Positions 1 through 7,950 are shown, counted from the first letter of the stretch. The stretch is DNA of 17,374 nt from CATOSP01 sp034422355 (GCA_034422355.1 DAOUJS010000120.1:1-17374), one strand, 5' to 3'. Numbers and translations: made by a program. The notes: generated from the sequence alone by a model not told the origin.

Positions 1-72
1 AACACGCGCCACTGCGTCAACTCCCTGTCGATGCGTTTCGTCCCCAGGGAGAAAGGCCGGGTTTCCGGTTAG
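1..72 (+). CDS. msrB: Peptide-methionine (R)-S-oxide reductase MsrB, C-terminal end (partial)
   Basis: The frame from base 1 reads the last 23 residues of an MsrB, including RHCVNS, which carries the catalytic cysteine of this family (RYCINS in many homologues), and ends at TAG 70-72. MsrB reduces methionine-R-sulfoxide in proteins using thioredoxin-type reductants. The 5' part lies outside the window, so this may be the end of an intact gene. The same 3' segment is repeated twice immediately downstream. Identification rests on this stretch plus the longer second copy, which shows the CxxC zinc motif and HLGHVF. Confidence 0.75.
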   Translation, partial: NTRHCVNSLSMRFVPREKGRVSG

Positions 73-108
73 CACAGGCGTCCGGGCCAACCGGGCGGCC
101 GTGACCCC

Positions 109-264
109 GACGGCTACCGGACGGAAATCGAGTGCGCAAGCTGCGGGGGACACCTGGGCCACGTGTTTGTGGGAGAGTTCCTGACTCCCACCAACACGCG
201 CCACTGCGTCAACTCCCTGTCGATGCGTTTCGTCCCCAGGGAGAAAGGCCGGGTTTCCGGTTAG
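109..264 (+). pseudogene. msrB: Second tandem copy of the msrB 3' end
   Basis: The frame reads DGYRTEIECASCGGHLGHVF and continues through RHCVNS to TAG 262-264, which is the C-terminal half of MsrB with one zinc CxxC pair and the catalytic cysteine. There is no start codon: the in-frame stop of the first copy lies 36 bases upstream and the N-terminal half is missing. It is therefore a decayed or duplicated fragment. It differs from the third copy by only three coding bases, all at synonymous third positions. Confidence 0.8.
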
Positions 265-300
265 CACAGGCGTCCGGGCCAACCGGGCGACCGCGCCCCC

Positions 301-510
301 GACGGCTACCGGACGGAAATCGAGTGCGCAAGCTGCGGGGGGCACCTGGGCCACGTGTTCGTGGGAGAGTTCCTGACTCCCACCAACACGCGCCACTGCG
401 TCAACTCCCTGTCGATGCGCTTCGTCCCCAGGGAGAAAGGCCGGGTTGCTGCGGTCCTTTTACTGAAGGTCTTTTTACCGTGGCCCCTGGGCGAAGGGGC
501 GTCCGGTTGA
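301..510 (+). pseudogene. msrB: Third tandem copy of the msrB 3' end with altered tail
   Basis: Same MsrB C-terminal segment as at 109-264, with CxxC, HLGHVF and RHCVNS. Identity to the other copies stops at about base 446, so the normal ending VSG-stop is lost and the frame runs 21 further codons to TGA 508-510. That stop lies one base from the stop of the convergent aminopeptidase gene (512-514). Nothing upstream could start translation in this frame, because the preceding copy ends in a stop. Confidence 0.75.
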
Positions 511-511
511 C

Positions 512-2344
512 CTATGCACCGCGGGAAGGCTGGCAAGCCTCCCGAAGCCACTCGCGGTCGTCATCCTCCAGCATCGGGCCTATGGTCTCCCAGACCTCCT
601 GGTGATAGCCATCCAGCCAGGCCAGTTCCACGGCGGTCAGCATGTCCCAGTCGATCAGGCGCTTGTCGAAGGGGATGAGGGTCAACGAGTCGAAACGCAT
701 CCACTTCCGCCCGTCGGGATGCCCCGGCATGTCATCGTCGGGCGCGACCACGTAGAGGTTCTCCAGGCGGACGCCGCCCCAACCCGCTTCGTAGTAACCC
801 GGCTCGTTGGACACGATCATGCCAACCTTGAAAGGCTCGTCGCCGCTGCGGGCAGTGATGCTCTGGGGTCCCTCGTGGACGTTGAGGAATGCGCCGACGC
901 CGTGGCCGGTGCCGTGGCCATAGTCCAGGCCGGCGTTCCACAGGTGGCTCCGGGCCAGGGCGTCCAGGGCGACTCCGCCCGTGCCTTCCGGGAACTTCTG
1001 CATCGCCAGGTTGATGTGTCCCTTGAGCACCAGGGTATAGACTTCCCTCTGCCGGTCCGACGGAGTCCCCACGATGACGGTCCGCGTGTCGTCGGTAGTC
1101 CCGCCGAGCAACTGGACCCCGGAATCCACGAGGAAAAGCTCACCGTCGCGCAGGGGGACGTCCGGGCTGGCGTCAGCGTAGTGGATGATTGCGCCATTGC
1201 TGCCAGCGGCGGCAATGGTGGTGAAGCTCAGGTCGTAGAAGCCCTCCTCGCTGGAATACTCCTCGTAGAGCATGTCGCTATAGGCTTCCTCGCTGACCGT
1301 TGCCCCGGATTTGATGGAGTCCTGCAACCGCCTGAGACTGCGAATCTTGGCGGCGGCGGCGTGGCGGTGGGAGTTGCGGGAGGCGGCTATCTCGGTGTCA
1401 TTCTTGATGGCCTTCAGAGCGACTATAGGGTTGGGCCGCTCATGCAACTGCTGGTCCTCATGCAGCATCAGGCGCGTGCCCATGGTGACGCCCCTGGGGT
1501 CCAGCCATACCCTGCCGGAAGCCTCCGCGCCGATGCGCTTCATCGTTTCGGCGTAGGCTTCATAGGGTTCAAAACCGATTGAGCCGTCCAGGGCGTCCAG
1601 GACCTCGGGAGGCGGGGAAGTGCGGGTGAAGCAAGTTGCCCGCTCCATATCTATGATCATGTAGCCTTCAAACACCGGGTTGTAGGCGATGTCCGTTCCG
1701 CGCAGGTTGGTGACCCAGGCAATCTCGTCCAGCTTGGTCAGGACGAGCAGGGTTGCGCCCGCTTGCTCCATCTCCTTGCGGATGCTTGCCAGCTTGTCGG
1801 CGACACTGCGCCCGGTAAGCTCGTCCCCCAGGGCATAGATGGGGTTGGCCGGGGGAGGCGGCTGGTCTTCCCATACCTCATCGACGAGGTTGCCCTCCAG
1901 GGGCACAAGCTCCGAGTCCGGCGAGTTGAGGGCAGACCTGTAGGCGGCGTATGCCTGGGTGGAGACCACGAAGGGGTCGAAACCGACACGGATACTGCCC
2001 CGTTCCTTCTCCGTCTCGGCGAGCCACTGGGCCAGGGTCTTCTCTCCGGCCATTCCCAGCTTGTGGACGCGGATACGGTCCTGGTCCACCTCGTCGTCGG
2101 CCTGCAGGTGGTAACGGGGGTCCACAAACAGATGGGTCCTGTCCGGGAAGACAAGGACATCCCCGGCGGACCCCCTGAACCCGGTGATGGCTGTCCTGCG
2201 CCGCGTGTACTCGGGCACGTACTCATTGAGGTGGGCATCCGCGGACAGCACGATGTAGCCGTCCACTCCCGCCTCCTCCATGCGCCGGCAAAGGTTGGTG
2301 AGCCGTTGGGTTGGGGTTTGCTTCTCTCCGGACATAGCCGTCAT
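512..2344 (-). CDS. Xaa-Pro aminopeptidase, M24B family (XPNPEP-like)
   Basis: This 610-residue protein is close to the roughly 600-residue length of the three-domain cytosolic aminopeptidase P group. It removes N-terminal residues preceding proline, using a dinuclear metal centre. Two creatinase-like N-terminal domains are followed by a pita-bread C-terminal domain. Metal ligands are visible in the expected order: D407 (VDSG), D418 (DDTRT), H481 (GHGTGHGVG), E514 (SNEPGYY) and E528 (VRLEN). The 11- and 63-residue spacings match the family. The start at 2344 has GGAGGAG just upstream; an in-frame ATG at 2335 is also possible. It follows the alpha/beta hydrolase on the same strand by 93 bases and is probably co-transcribed with it. 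A role in peptide turnover with the nearby S9 peptidase is inferred. Confidence 0.95.
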   Translation of the reverse strand: MTAMSGEKQTPTQRLTNLCRRMEEAGVDGYIVLSADAHLNEYVPEYTRRRTAITGFRGSAGDVLVFPDRTHLFVDPRYHLQADDEVDQDRIRVHKLGMAGEKTLAQWLAETEKERGSIRVGFDPFVVSTQAYAAYRSALNSPDSELVPLEGNLVDEVWEDQPPPPANPIYALGDELTGRSVADKLASIRKEMEQAGATLLVLTKLDEIAWVTNLRGTDIAYNPVFEGYMIIDMERATCFTRTSPPPEVLDALDGSIGFEPYEAYAETMKRIGAEASGRVWLDPRGVTMGTRLMLHEDQQLHERPNPIVALKAIKNDTEIAASRNSHRHAAAAKIRSLRRLQDSIKSGATVSEEAYSDMLYEEYSSEEGFYDLSFTTIAAAGSNGAIIHYADASPDVPLRDGELFLVDSGVQLLGGTTDDTRTVIVGTPSDRQREVYTLVLKGHINLAMQKFPEGTGGVALDALARSHLWNAGLDYGHGTGHGVGAFLNVHEGPQSITARSGDEPFKVGMIVSNEPGYYEAGWGGVRLENLYVVAPDDDMPGHPDGRKWMRFDSLTLIPFDKRLIDWDMLTAVELAWLDGYHQEVWETIGPMLEDDDREWLREACQPSRGA

Positions 2345-2437
2345 TTCTCCTCCGTGGTCCAGGTATGGTGCAAGGGTTTTTGTTCGAGGCTTTTTTGGTC
2401 CAGGCTTTAACGCAAGAACAGAATACAGGGCCCAATA

Positions 2438-3334
2438 TCAGGCTGGGGGCAGCCCGGAAAGGAACTCATCCATGACGCGGGCCAGTTCCTCCGGCCGGTG
2501 GTAGCCGATGTCGTGGACCGTGTCCTCAATCCAGCGGACCCGGCAGTGTTTGATGGCCGCCCCGGCCGCGGCAACGCGCTCCCGTTTTTGGACAGCCCGG
2601 GGGCTGTCCTCCTGGCCGGAGCGAGGCCCGGCGGGGATGATGACGGCCGGGCAGAGGACATGAGAGTAACAACCGGACGCGGGTTCTTCCCACATGGCCC
2701 GCATGACCTGGAGGTGATTTTCCGGGCGCAGGATGTCCTGAACCAGGCCGTCCTCATCATCGTAGACCATTGTCTGAACGATGCGCTCGACCTGCTCATT
2801 CCAGCAGAAATGGAGCTGCCTGCGCAGCCTGTCCAGGAACTGCTGGCGCGTGCCCGACACGTCGCGGGGCCTGACCCTGGCCCGGACCGTCTCCCAGGGT
2901 TCCCGAAGTTCGCCCGTTGCCGACGTCCCTCCGTCGATGAGGCCCAACCCCGACACCCGCCCAGGGAAGCGGGCGGCCAGGTTGAGGGCTGCCGTTGCGC
3001 CCCACGAATGGCCGAACACCGCGGCCCGCGCGACGCCGAGATGGTCCATCAGGCCGACGGCGTCCGCGGCCAACGTCTGCCAGTCGTAACCACCGTCCGC
3101 CTGGGTGGTCTGGCCGTGGCCCCTGGCGTCGGCGGCGAACAGGCGGTATTTGCCCCGGAGATACCCGGCGGCCAACTCGTACCAGTGGGCCGAAGACGCC
3201 AGCCCGTGCATCAACATCACGGGAGGGCCCTGGCCGCCCCAGTCCAGGTAGCGAACCCGGAGGTCCCCGATGTCGGCCCAGTGCTCAACGGGCGGCGTAC
3301 CAGTGTGCGGCGTCAAATGGACTCCCTCCAGCAT
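2438..3334 (-). CDS. Alpha/beta-hydrolase fold protein
   Basis: A 298-residue single-domain alpha/beta hydrolase. Visible elements are the HGLASSAHW oxyanion-hole segment (about 43-51), the nucleophile elbow GHSWGA with S110, and a C-terminal HDI...HRPEELA segment with probable catalytic H274. The acid residue is not obvious. The substrate cannot be told: esters, lactones and proline iminopeptides are all handled by this fold. The ATG at 3334 has no clear ribosome site upstream, whereas a GGAGGG inside the first codons sits seven bases before an in-frame TTG at 3316, which may be the true start (292 residues). It is the first gene of a minus-strand pair with the X-Pro aminopeptidase and diverges from the S9 peptidase gene. 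Confidence 0.9.
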   Translation of the reverse strand: MLEGVHLTPHTGTPPVEHWADIGDLRVRYLDWGGQGPPVMLMHGLASSAHWYELAAGYLRGKYRLFAADARGHGQTTQADGGYDWQTLAADAVGLMDHLGVARAAVFGHSWGATAALNLAARFPGRVSGLGLIDGGTSATGELREPWETVRARVRPRDVSGTRQQFLDRLRRQLHFCWNEQVERIVQTMVYDDEDGLVQDILRPENHLQVMRAMWEEPASGCYSHVLCPAVIIPAGPRSGQEDSPRAVQKRERVAAAGAAIKHCRVRWIEDTVHDIGYHRPEELARVMDEFLSGLPPA

Positions 3335-3411
3335 ACGCGGGGGATGGGTGGCTTCTGCCTATATCCTATTCATTACAGCGCAAACGGGCAACCCCATCGC
3401 AGGTGAGATAT

Positions 3412-3440
3412 TTGACACCCGGAAGGCTGAAGGATACGCT
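3412..3440 (+). promoter_or_regulatory. Possible sigma70-type promoter for the S9 peptidase-MOSC pair
   Basis: A perfect -35 hexamer TTGACA (3412-3417) is followed after 17 bases by TACGCT (3435-3440), a weak -10 matching three of six positions. It lies in the 165-base divergent gap, 60 bases before the chosen start of the S9 gene. The -35 and spacing are good and the -10 is poor, so this is tentative. Confidence 0.35.
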
Positions 3441-3499
3441 TCCGGCACCCCTGATTGCATGTTCCCCGGCAGTCCCAACCGCAAACCGAGGAAGGCAGG

Positions 3500-5323
3500 A
3501 TGGCCTACGACATCGAGGAATATCTCAACGTGCGCTCCGCATCCGCGCCGGCCTTCAGCCCCGACGGGAAGCTGATCGCATTTGTCAGCAATCTTACAGG
3601 CATTCCCCTTCCCTGGGTCGTTGCCGAGTCCGGCGGCTGGCCTCAGCCTCTCAGCCTGGCACCGGAGAGGACCGGCCAGGTCGCATTTTCTCCGACCGGA
3701 GGCCGAATCGCATTTGACCGCGACCGGGGAGGCAACGAGCACTGGCAGATACTGGTGTCGGACCATGATGGCGGGAACCTCAAGTCCTACACCTCAGACC
3801 CGGATGTGTCACATGAGTTCGGGCAGTGGGCCCCGGATGGAGGGGCGTTTTCCTATTCGGCAAACGCAATCGAGCGCCGCCGATTCGACGTTTACATAAG
3901 GGGCGTGGACGCACCCGGACCCAAGCTGGTCCACTCGGGCCAAGAGTCCAGCAGGCCGGTGGCATGGACTCCTGACGGCAAGAGGCTGGTTGTGCAAGAA
4001 GGGGCGCGGCCGGAGTGTGCCGACCTATACATGGTGGACATAGAAGAGGGGACATCATGGCTGCTGACGCCACACAGCGGCGATGCCGCCTACCATCCGG
4101 TCGGTTTCTCGGAGAACGGACGGACTCTCTTCCTGCGAAGTGACGAGGGGCATGAGTTCCTCGGACTGGCAACGCTGGACCTGGACGAAATTCCCGAACA
4201 GCCCCGGCTCAAGTTCATGCTGGTCACGGACTGGGACGTGGAGAGCGCAGCCCTGTCCCCCAACCGCCGGTCCCTGGTCTATTCGCGGAACGTGGACGGC
4301 GCATCCCGGGTCACCCTGCGCGATCTCCGGTCCTCAGAGGAACAAGACATAAGCGAGCTTCCGCCGGGAGTAGTCTCCGGGCTGACCTGGGCCTCCCACG
4401 GGCGGAAATTCGCCTTCGCTCTCAACAGGTCCCAAGCGACCTCGGATATCTGGACCTACGATCTGAGACAGAAGAGGTTACGCCAGATCACACACTCGCC
4501 GCGAGTGGGCCTGGGTGAAGACGCCCTGGTTGAACCGCAGGTGATCCGAGTGAAGGCGCAGGATGGGGTGGAAGTCCCCTGCCTGCTATATGCCCCCAGG
4601 GACGCAAAGCCCGACGGCAGCAATGCCGCCATCGTCCAGGTACACGGCGGGCCATCAGCGCAGACGCGGCAGGTGTTTGAGCCGGTACTGCAATACTTCG
4701 CAAGCCGGGGCTACGTTGTCGTGGCGGCCAATGCCCGGGGCAGCACAGGATACGGGCGCACCTACAACCACCTGGACGACGTGCGGAAGCGAATGGACAG
4801 CGTGGCCGACCTCGAGGCCGTCAACCGCTGGCTGCGTTCCTCGGGTTGGGCGCACCCGGAGCGCATCGCCATCATGGGGCCTTCCTACGGCGGGTTCATG
4901 GTCCTGTCAGCGTTGACGACATACCCGGAGTCCTGGGCCGCGGGGGTGAACGAAAGAGGCGTCGCGGACTTCATCATGCACCTGGAGCGGACGGAACCCC
5001 AGGGACGACGGTTGAGGGAGATTGAGTACGGGACCATTGAGGAAGACGGCGACTTTCTCCGGTCCATCTCTCCGATCAACCACGTGGACAGGATACGAGT
5101 CCCGATGGTCGTGGTCCACGGGGCGAACGACCCGAGGGTGTCGATCAGCGTCGCCGAGGCCCTGGTGGCGCAACTCCGGGAGTACAATGTACCGGTAGAA
5201 TACCTGCGCTTTGAGGATGAGGGACACGGCCTGGTGCGCCTGGCCAACCGGCTCCAGGCCTATCCCGCCATCGCCGATTTTCTGGACAAACACCTTCACA
5301 AACTTGAGGGAGCGAATCCATGA
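3500..5323 (+). CDS. S9 family serine peptidase (prolyl oligopeptidase/acylaminoacyl-peptidase type)
   Basis: A 607-residue peptidase with an N-terminal beta-propeller (about 1-340) recognisable from repeated SPDGKLIAF/SPTGGRIAF/TPDGKRLVV blades of the PD40/WD40-like type, then an alpha/beta-hydrolase catalytic domain (about 345-605). The triad is visible: S462 in GPSYGGF, D544 in HGANDPRV and H576 in EDEGHGL. Such enzymes cleave short peptides entering through the propeller. No signal peptide is seen, so it is probably cytoplasmic. I chose ATG 3500 because AGGAAGG precedes it and the family-like MAYDIEEYL begins there; the frame is open upstream to a TTG at 3455. Its stop TGA overlaps the ATG of the MOSC gene. 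Confidence 0.95.
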   Translation: MAYDIEEYLNVRSASAPAFSPDGKLIAFVSNLTGIPLPWVVAESGGWPQPLSLAPERTGQVAFSPTGGRIAFDRDRGGNEHWQILVSDHDGGNLKSYTSDPDVSHEFGQWAPDGGAFSYSANAIERRRFDVYIRGVDAPGPKLVHSGQESSRPVAWTPDGKRLVVQEGARPECADLYMVDIEEGTSWLLTPHSGDAAYHPVGFSENGRTLFLRSDEGHEFLGLATLDLDEIPEQPRLKFMLVTDWDVESAALSPNRRSLVYSRNVDGASRVTLRDLRSSEEQDISELPPGVVSGLTWASHGRKFAFALNRSQATSDIWTYDLRQKRLRQITHSPRVGLGEDALVEPQVIRVKAQDGVEVPCLLYAPRDAKPDGSNAAIVQVHGGPSAQTRQVFEPVLQYFASRGYVVVAANARGSTGYGRTYNHLDDVRKRMDSVADLEAVNRWLRSSGWAHPERIAIMGPSYGGFMVLSALTTYPESWAAGVNERGVADFIMHLERTEPQGRRLREIEYGTIEEDGDFLRSISPINHVDRIRVPMVVVHGANDPRVSISVAEALVAQLREYNVPVEYLRFEDEGHGLVRLANRLQAYPAIADFLDKHLHKLEGANP

Positions 5324-5859
5324 ACGGAACGGTCGCATCGGTCAACCGCAGCGCAACTCACACCCTGATCAAGCCGAGCCGGGAAAGGATACGGCTACTG
5401 GAGGGAATCGGGGTAGAGGGAGACGCCCACGCGGGGAAGACAGTCAAGCACCGCTCACGGGTATCGGAAGACCCAACCCAGCCCAACCTGCGGCAGGTGC
5501 ATCTGATCCACGCCGAGCTTTACGACGAACTGAAGGACTCCGGGTTCGACGTTGCCCACGGGCAGATGGGGGAGAATATCACGACCCGGGGCATTGACCT
5601 GCTGGGGCTGCCGGCGGGGGCGCGGCTCCACCTGAAAGATGCGGTGGTGGAAGTTACGGGACTGCGGAACCCCTGCGGGCAACTCAACAAGGTGCAGCCG
5701 GGGCTGTTGGACTCGGTGCTCGACCACGACGAGTCCGGGAACCCGATTCGCAGGGCGGGAATCATGGGGATCGTGGTATCCGGGGGGGAAGTGGCCCCGG
5801 GCGACCCGGTAAACGTCGAGTTGCCGCCGGAACCCCACCGGGGCCTGGAGCCGGTCTAG
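5320..5859 (+). CDS. MOSC-domain protein
   Basis: A 179-residue protein consisting essentially of one MOSC domain. It shows GVEGDAHAG (31-39), GENITTRGIDL (84-94) and the conserved cysteine C119 in LRNPCGQL. MOSC domains, named for the molybdenum cofactor sulfurase C-terminus, are linked to Moco sulfur transfer or to reduction of N-hydroxylated compounds (YiiM/MARC-like); which applies here cannot be told. The start overlaps the stop of the S9 peptidase (ATGA), with a GAGGGAG ribosome site seven bases upstream inside that gene, so translation is probably coupled. The biochemical link to the peptidase is unknown. It converges with the next minus-strand gene across 19 bases. Confidence 0.9.
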   Translation: MNGTVASVNRSATHTLIKPSRERIRLLEGIGVEGDAHAGKTVKHRSRVSEDPTQPNLRQVHLIHAELYDELKDSGFDVAHGQMGENITTRGIDLLGLPAGARLHLKDAVVEVTGLRNPCGQLNKVQPGLLDSVLDHDESGNPIRRAGIMGIVVSGGEVAPGDPVNVELPPEPHRGLEPV

Positions 5860-5878
5860 CTTTGCCCAACCCCGCGCT

Positions 5879-7168
5879 CTAAAGCAGGTTCCAGCGGGGG
5901 TTTGCGCCGGCCTCGGCCCTGAGGCGGTCCACGATCCAGCCCCGGACAGACTCGTCCAGGTAGAAGGTGGGGCGAAGCAGGTCGCTCTCGTCTTCGATCA
6001 GCCCCTCTTCCAGGGACTTCTGGGCGGCCGGGGTGCCGGGGCGCACCCGCACGCCCACGCGCAAGTTGGCCAGCGCCGGGCTGATTTCCCGCAGGAAGCC
6101 CAGCTTGGTCTCCACCGTATCGGCGGTCTCGCCCGGCTCCCCGAAGTACTGGGAAATGACGTAGTTGATGCCGGCATCGTCGCAGCGTTGGCAGATTTCC
6201 CGGAGCGGCTCCAGGCGCACGTCCAGCGGCTCATCCTCAAGGCTCTCGCCGGCGACGCCCTTCATGATTACGAGGCCCGACCCGGCCTGCCGCATCAGGC
6301 CCAGCACTTCCTCGTCGCAGGCTTCAGGCACGGGCGCAAGATAGCTGTTCCAGCGGACCTTCATGTCCGCTTCGATGAGGGAGTGGCACAGGGCCTTGGC
6401 GTGCTGCAACGGAACGTTGAACCCGGAATCTATGAAGAACACCTTGCGCAGCCCGAACCGCTCCTTCATCTCCTGGACTTCGTGGACCACATCCTCTATG
6501 GGCTTCAAGACCCGCCAGTTGGTGTCCTTCCCGACCTCGATGGAGTGGGAGAAGCTGTCATCCAGCTTGGTGACAATGCCGATACCGAACCCGGCCTGCT
6601 CATACCGGGCCATGTCCAGTTCCTCCAGCCGGGGAGGCTTGGCGAAGCTGGAGTAGGCCAGCCCGCGATAGACCGTCTCTCCGTCGCTGCCGCGGTAGAC
6701 CAGGCCGGGGAGATTGTGGAAGTTCTCCCCGCTCTCCAGGGAAGCGGCAACCTGGGCGAAGGTCTCGCCGCCGTCGCCGGCCACGCCCAGGTCCGGCTCC
6801 AGGTAGTTGAAGCATTCGGTGGGCAGCAGGCTGAACCCGGGACCGCCGCAGACTATGGGCGCATTGGACACCGAGCGGACCCGGTCAATGACCGCCCTGG
6901 TGGAGGGCAAGGCCCACTGGGGGTCCATGTAGCTGGAGTTGTCCAGGTTGCGCAGGGATATGCCGACCAGGTCGGGCTGAAACTCCCTGACGGTGCGCTC
7001 GGTCTCGTCCAGGTAGTCCTCGGAGAACATCAGGTCCAGGACCTTCAGGTCGTGTTGCTCCGGGTCGAGGTGCCCGGCGATGTAGGCCAGCCCGATGGGA
7101 ACGGGCTTCGCGTTCATGCGGCTCATCAGGCGTTGGTGCCGGTTGGTGGCAATCAGCAGGATGCGCAT
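5879..7168 (-). CDS. Cobalamin-binding/radical-SAM-fold protein lacking the CxxxCxxC cysteines
   Basis: This 429-residue protein has the architecture of B12-binding radical SAM proteins. An N-terminal Rossmann-like B12-binding domain (about 1-150) contains VPIGLAYIAGHL, IVCGGPG and GDGGET; a TIM-barrel-like domain (about 195-380) contains KVFFIDSGFN and a late YFGEPGET. At the expected iron-sulfur site, TKxGCPYxCxYC in active relatives, it reads TKLDDSFSHSIE. The three cluster cysteines are replaced in register by D204, H208 and E211 with no frameshift. No DxHxxG cobalamin-ligand motif is seen, but many relatives lack it too. It therefore probably cannot bind a canonical 4Fe-4S cluster. The reading frame is intact and codon use looks normal. 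A GGGAG precedes the ATG by five bases. Function unknown. Confidence 0.85.
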   Translation of the reverse strand: MRILLIATNRHQRLMSRMNAKPVPIGLAYIAGHLDPEQHDLKVLDLMFSEDYLDETERTVREFQPDLVGISLRNLDNSSYMDPQWALPSTRAVIDRVRSVSNAPIVCGGPGFSLLPTECFNYLEPDLGVAGDGGETFAQVAASLESGENFHNLPGLVYRGSDGETVYRGLAYSSFAKPPRLEELDMARYEQAGFGIGIVTKLDDSFSHSIEVGKDTNWRVLKPIEDVVHEVQEMKERFGLRKVFFIDSGFNVPLQHAKALCHSLIEADMKVRWNSYLAPVPEACDEEVLGLMRQAGSGLVIMKGVAGESLEDEPLDVRLEPLREICQRCDDAGINYVISQYFGEPGETADTVETKLGFLREISPALANLRVGVRVRPGTPAAQKSLEEGLIEDESDLLRPTFYLDESVRGWIVDRLRAEAGANPRWNLL

Positions 7169-7342
7169 GATTCACTCCCAGGGAGACCGAGTTGTGAGGG
7201 GAAAACCGGCCGCACGCAGTTGAGCGCGCCCTGTATCTCCGCCAGTCTAGCCACAGATACCGGGTGTGTCAAAATTTCGCGCATTCCGGCAACGGATGGA
7301 CCAGAGCGCGTGGACATTCAGCCCAGCCTCGCGTTCCCCTCT

Positions 7343-7456
7343 TTGTCTGAACTGTGATTTTTCTGATTCAGGGATAGCCGTGATTTGGAGAATCATGCCC
7401 ATCCATCAATCACATGAATCACAGTTCAGACAATTTCACAGAGAATCGAAAGACCC
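7343..7456 (-). repeat. Palindromic dispersed repeat, copy 1
   Basis: A 91-bp core (7343-7433) is bounded by a perfect 17-bp inverted repeat, TTGTCTGAACTGTGATT at 7343-7359 and its complement at 7417-7433. It is followed by a flank ending AATCGAAAGACCC (7444-7456). The same unit recurs in the opposite orientation at 12772-12966. The core matches the copy at 12861-12951 at all but about four of 91 positions. It encodes nothing evident and resembles a small non-autonomous or REP-like element. The rest of the 7169-7556 gap holds no gene I can support. Confidence 0.85.
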
Positions 7457-7510
7457 TGCGTTTTGGGCGATGCTCTAATGGTGCCGGACAGGTGATGCCG
7501 GACAAGAGCG

Positions 7511-7519
7511 TGCTATAAT
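7511..7519 (+). promoter_or_regulatory. Extended -10 promoter for the PaREP1/HEPN-like gene
   Basis: TGCTATAAT gives a consensus TATAAT (7514-7519) with the upstream TGn of extended -10 promoters. No good -35 is seen at the usual spacing. A direct repeat TGCCGGACA (7482-7490 and 7496-7504, period 14) lies where a regulator could contact the promoter. The predicted start of transcription is about 30 bases before the gene. Confidence 0.6.
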
Positions 7520-7556
7520 TCGGACCGGATTGGGACCGTTCAGGGGGGAGATAAAG

Positions 7557-7922
7557 TTGCAGGATACGCGGACTTATCTAGAGCGGAGCCATGCGTTTCT
7601 GGTCAAAGCCCGTGAATACTTCGATGCCAACGACTATGAGCAGGCGTCGGAGAAGGCTTGGGGCGCTGCCGCATTGATGGTGAAAGAGGCGGCAGAGGCG
7701 CGGGGGATAGGTCACCGCACGCACAATCAACTCAGAGAGATTGTGGAGACCCTGTCGGAGGAAACGGGAGACGAAGAACTGAGCCGCCTATTCGCCATGG
7801 CTGAACCCCTGCATACAAACTTCCATGAAAGCCAGTACAGTGAACGGGTTATGAGAAGGCGGCTCAGGGATGTGGACGGATTCGTGGAAAAGATGGCGCG
7901 GATACTTGAGTCCCAATCATAG
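7557..7922 (+). CDS. PaREP1/HEPN-like small helical protein
   Basis: A 121-residue, largely alpha-helical protein. The pattern of an N-terminal helix with YEQASEKAWGAAALMVK, then a histidine-rich HRTHNQL turn and LFAMAEPLHTNFHE, resembles the PaREP1 family, which is related to HEPN domains. HEPN proteins are often RNases or substrate-binding partners of nucleotidyltransferases. No partner MNT gene is adjacent and the HEPN RxxxxH motif is not clear, so function is open. I chose the TTG at 7557 because GGGGGAG lies six bases upstream; the frame is open back to a TTG at 7530. The gene is isolated, with its own extended -10 promoter and a strong terminator. It is a plausible accessory gene next to a dispersed repeat. 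Confidence 0.75.
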   Translation: MQDTRTYLERSHAFLVKAREYFDANDYEQASEKAWGAAALMVKEAAEARGIGHRTHNQLREIVETLSEETGDEELSRLFAMAEPLHTNFHESQYSERVMRRRLRDVDGFVEKMARILESQS

Positions 7923-7950
7923 CCGAATCCGTATCACCAGGGCCGCACAA

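Larger units (their letters stand above)
1..444 (+). repeat. 192-bp direct tandem repeat, about 2.3 copies
   Basis: Equivalent points fall at 1, 193 and 385 and at 109 and 301, giving a period of exactly 192 bases. Each unit holds 156 bases of msrB 3' coding sequence and a 36-base linker starting CACAGGCG. The second and third units differ at about six positions (three in the linker, three synonymous), so the array is not a simple assembly echo of one sequence. The array continues leftward out of the window. Confidence 0.92.

Noticed and set aside
1..444. CRISPR or iteron array
   Set aside because: The 192-bp units are msrB coding sequence with near-identical linkers, not short repeats with variable spacers.
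132..605. Repetitive 157-residue open frame across the msrB array
   Set aside because: It is out of frame with the MsrB reading and its apparent protein repeat is just the 192-bp DNA repeat read in the wrong frame.
602..1582. Long open frame of 326 codons on the plus strand opposite the aminopeptidase
   Set aside because: It is the GC-rich antisense shadow of a gene with complete M24 metal ligands; the translated product has no recognisable fold. Similar long shadows opposite the radical-SAM-fold gene (6188-7357) and the amidohydrolase (11563-12711) were left out for the same reason.
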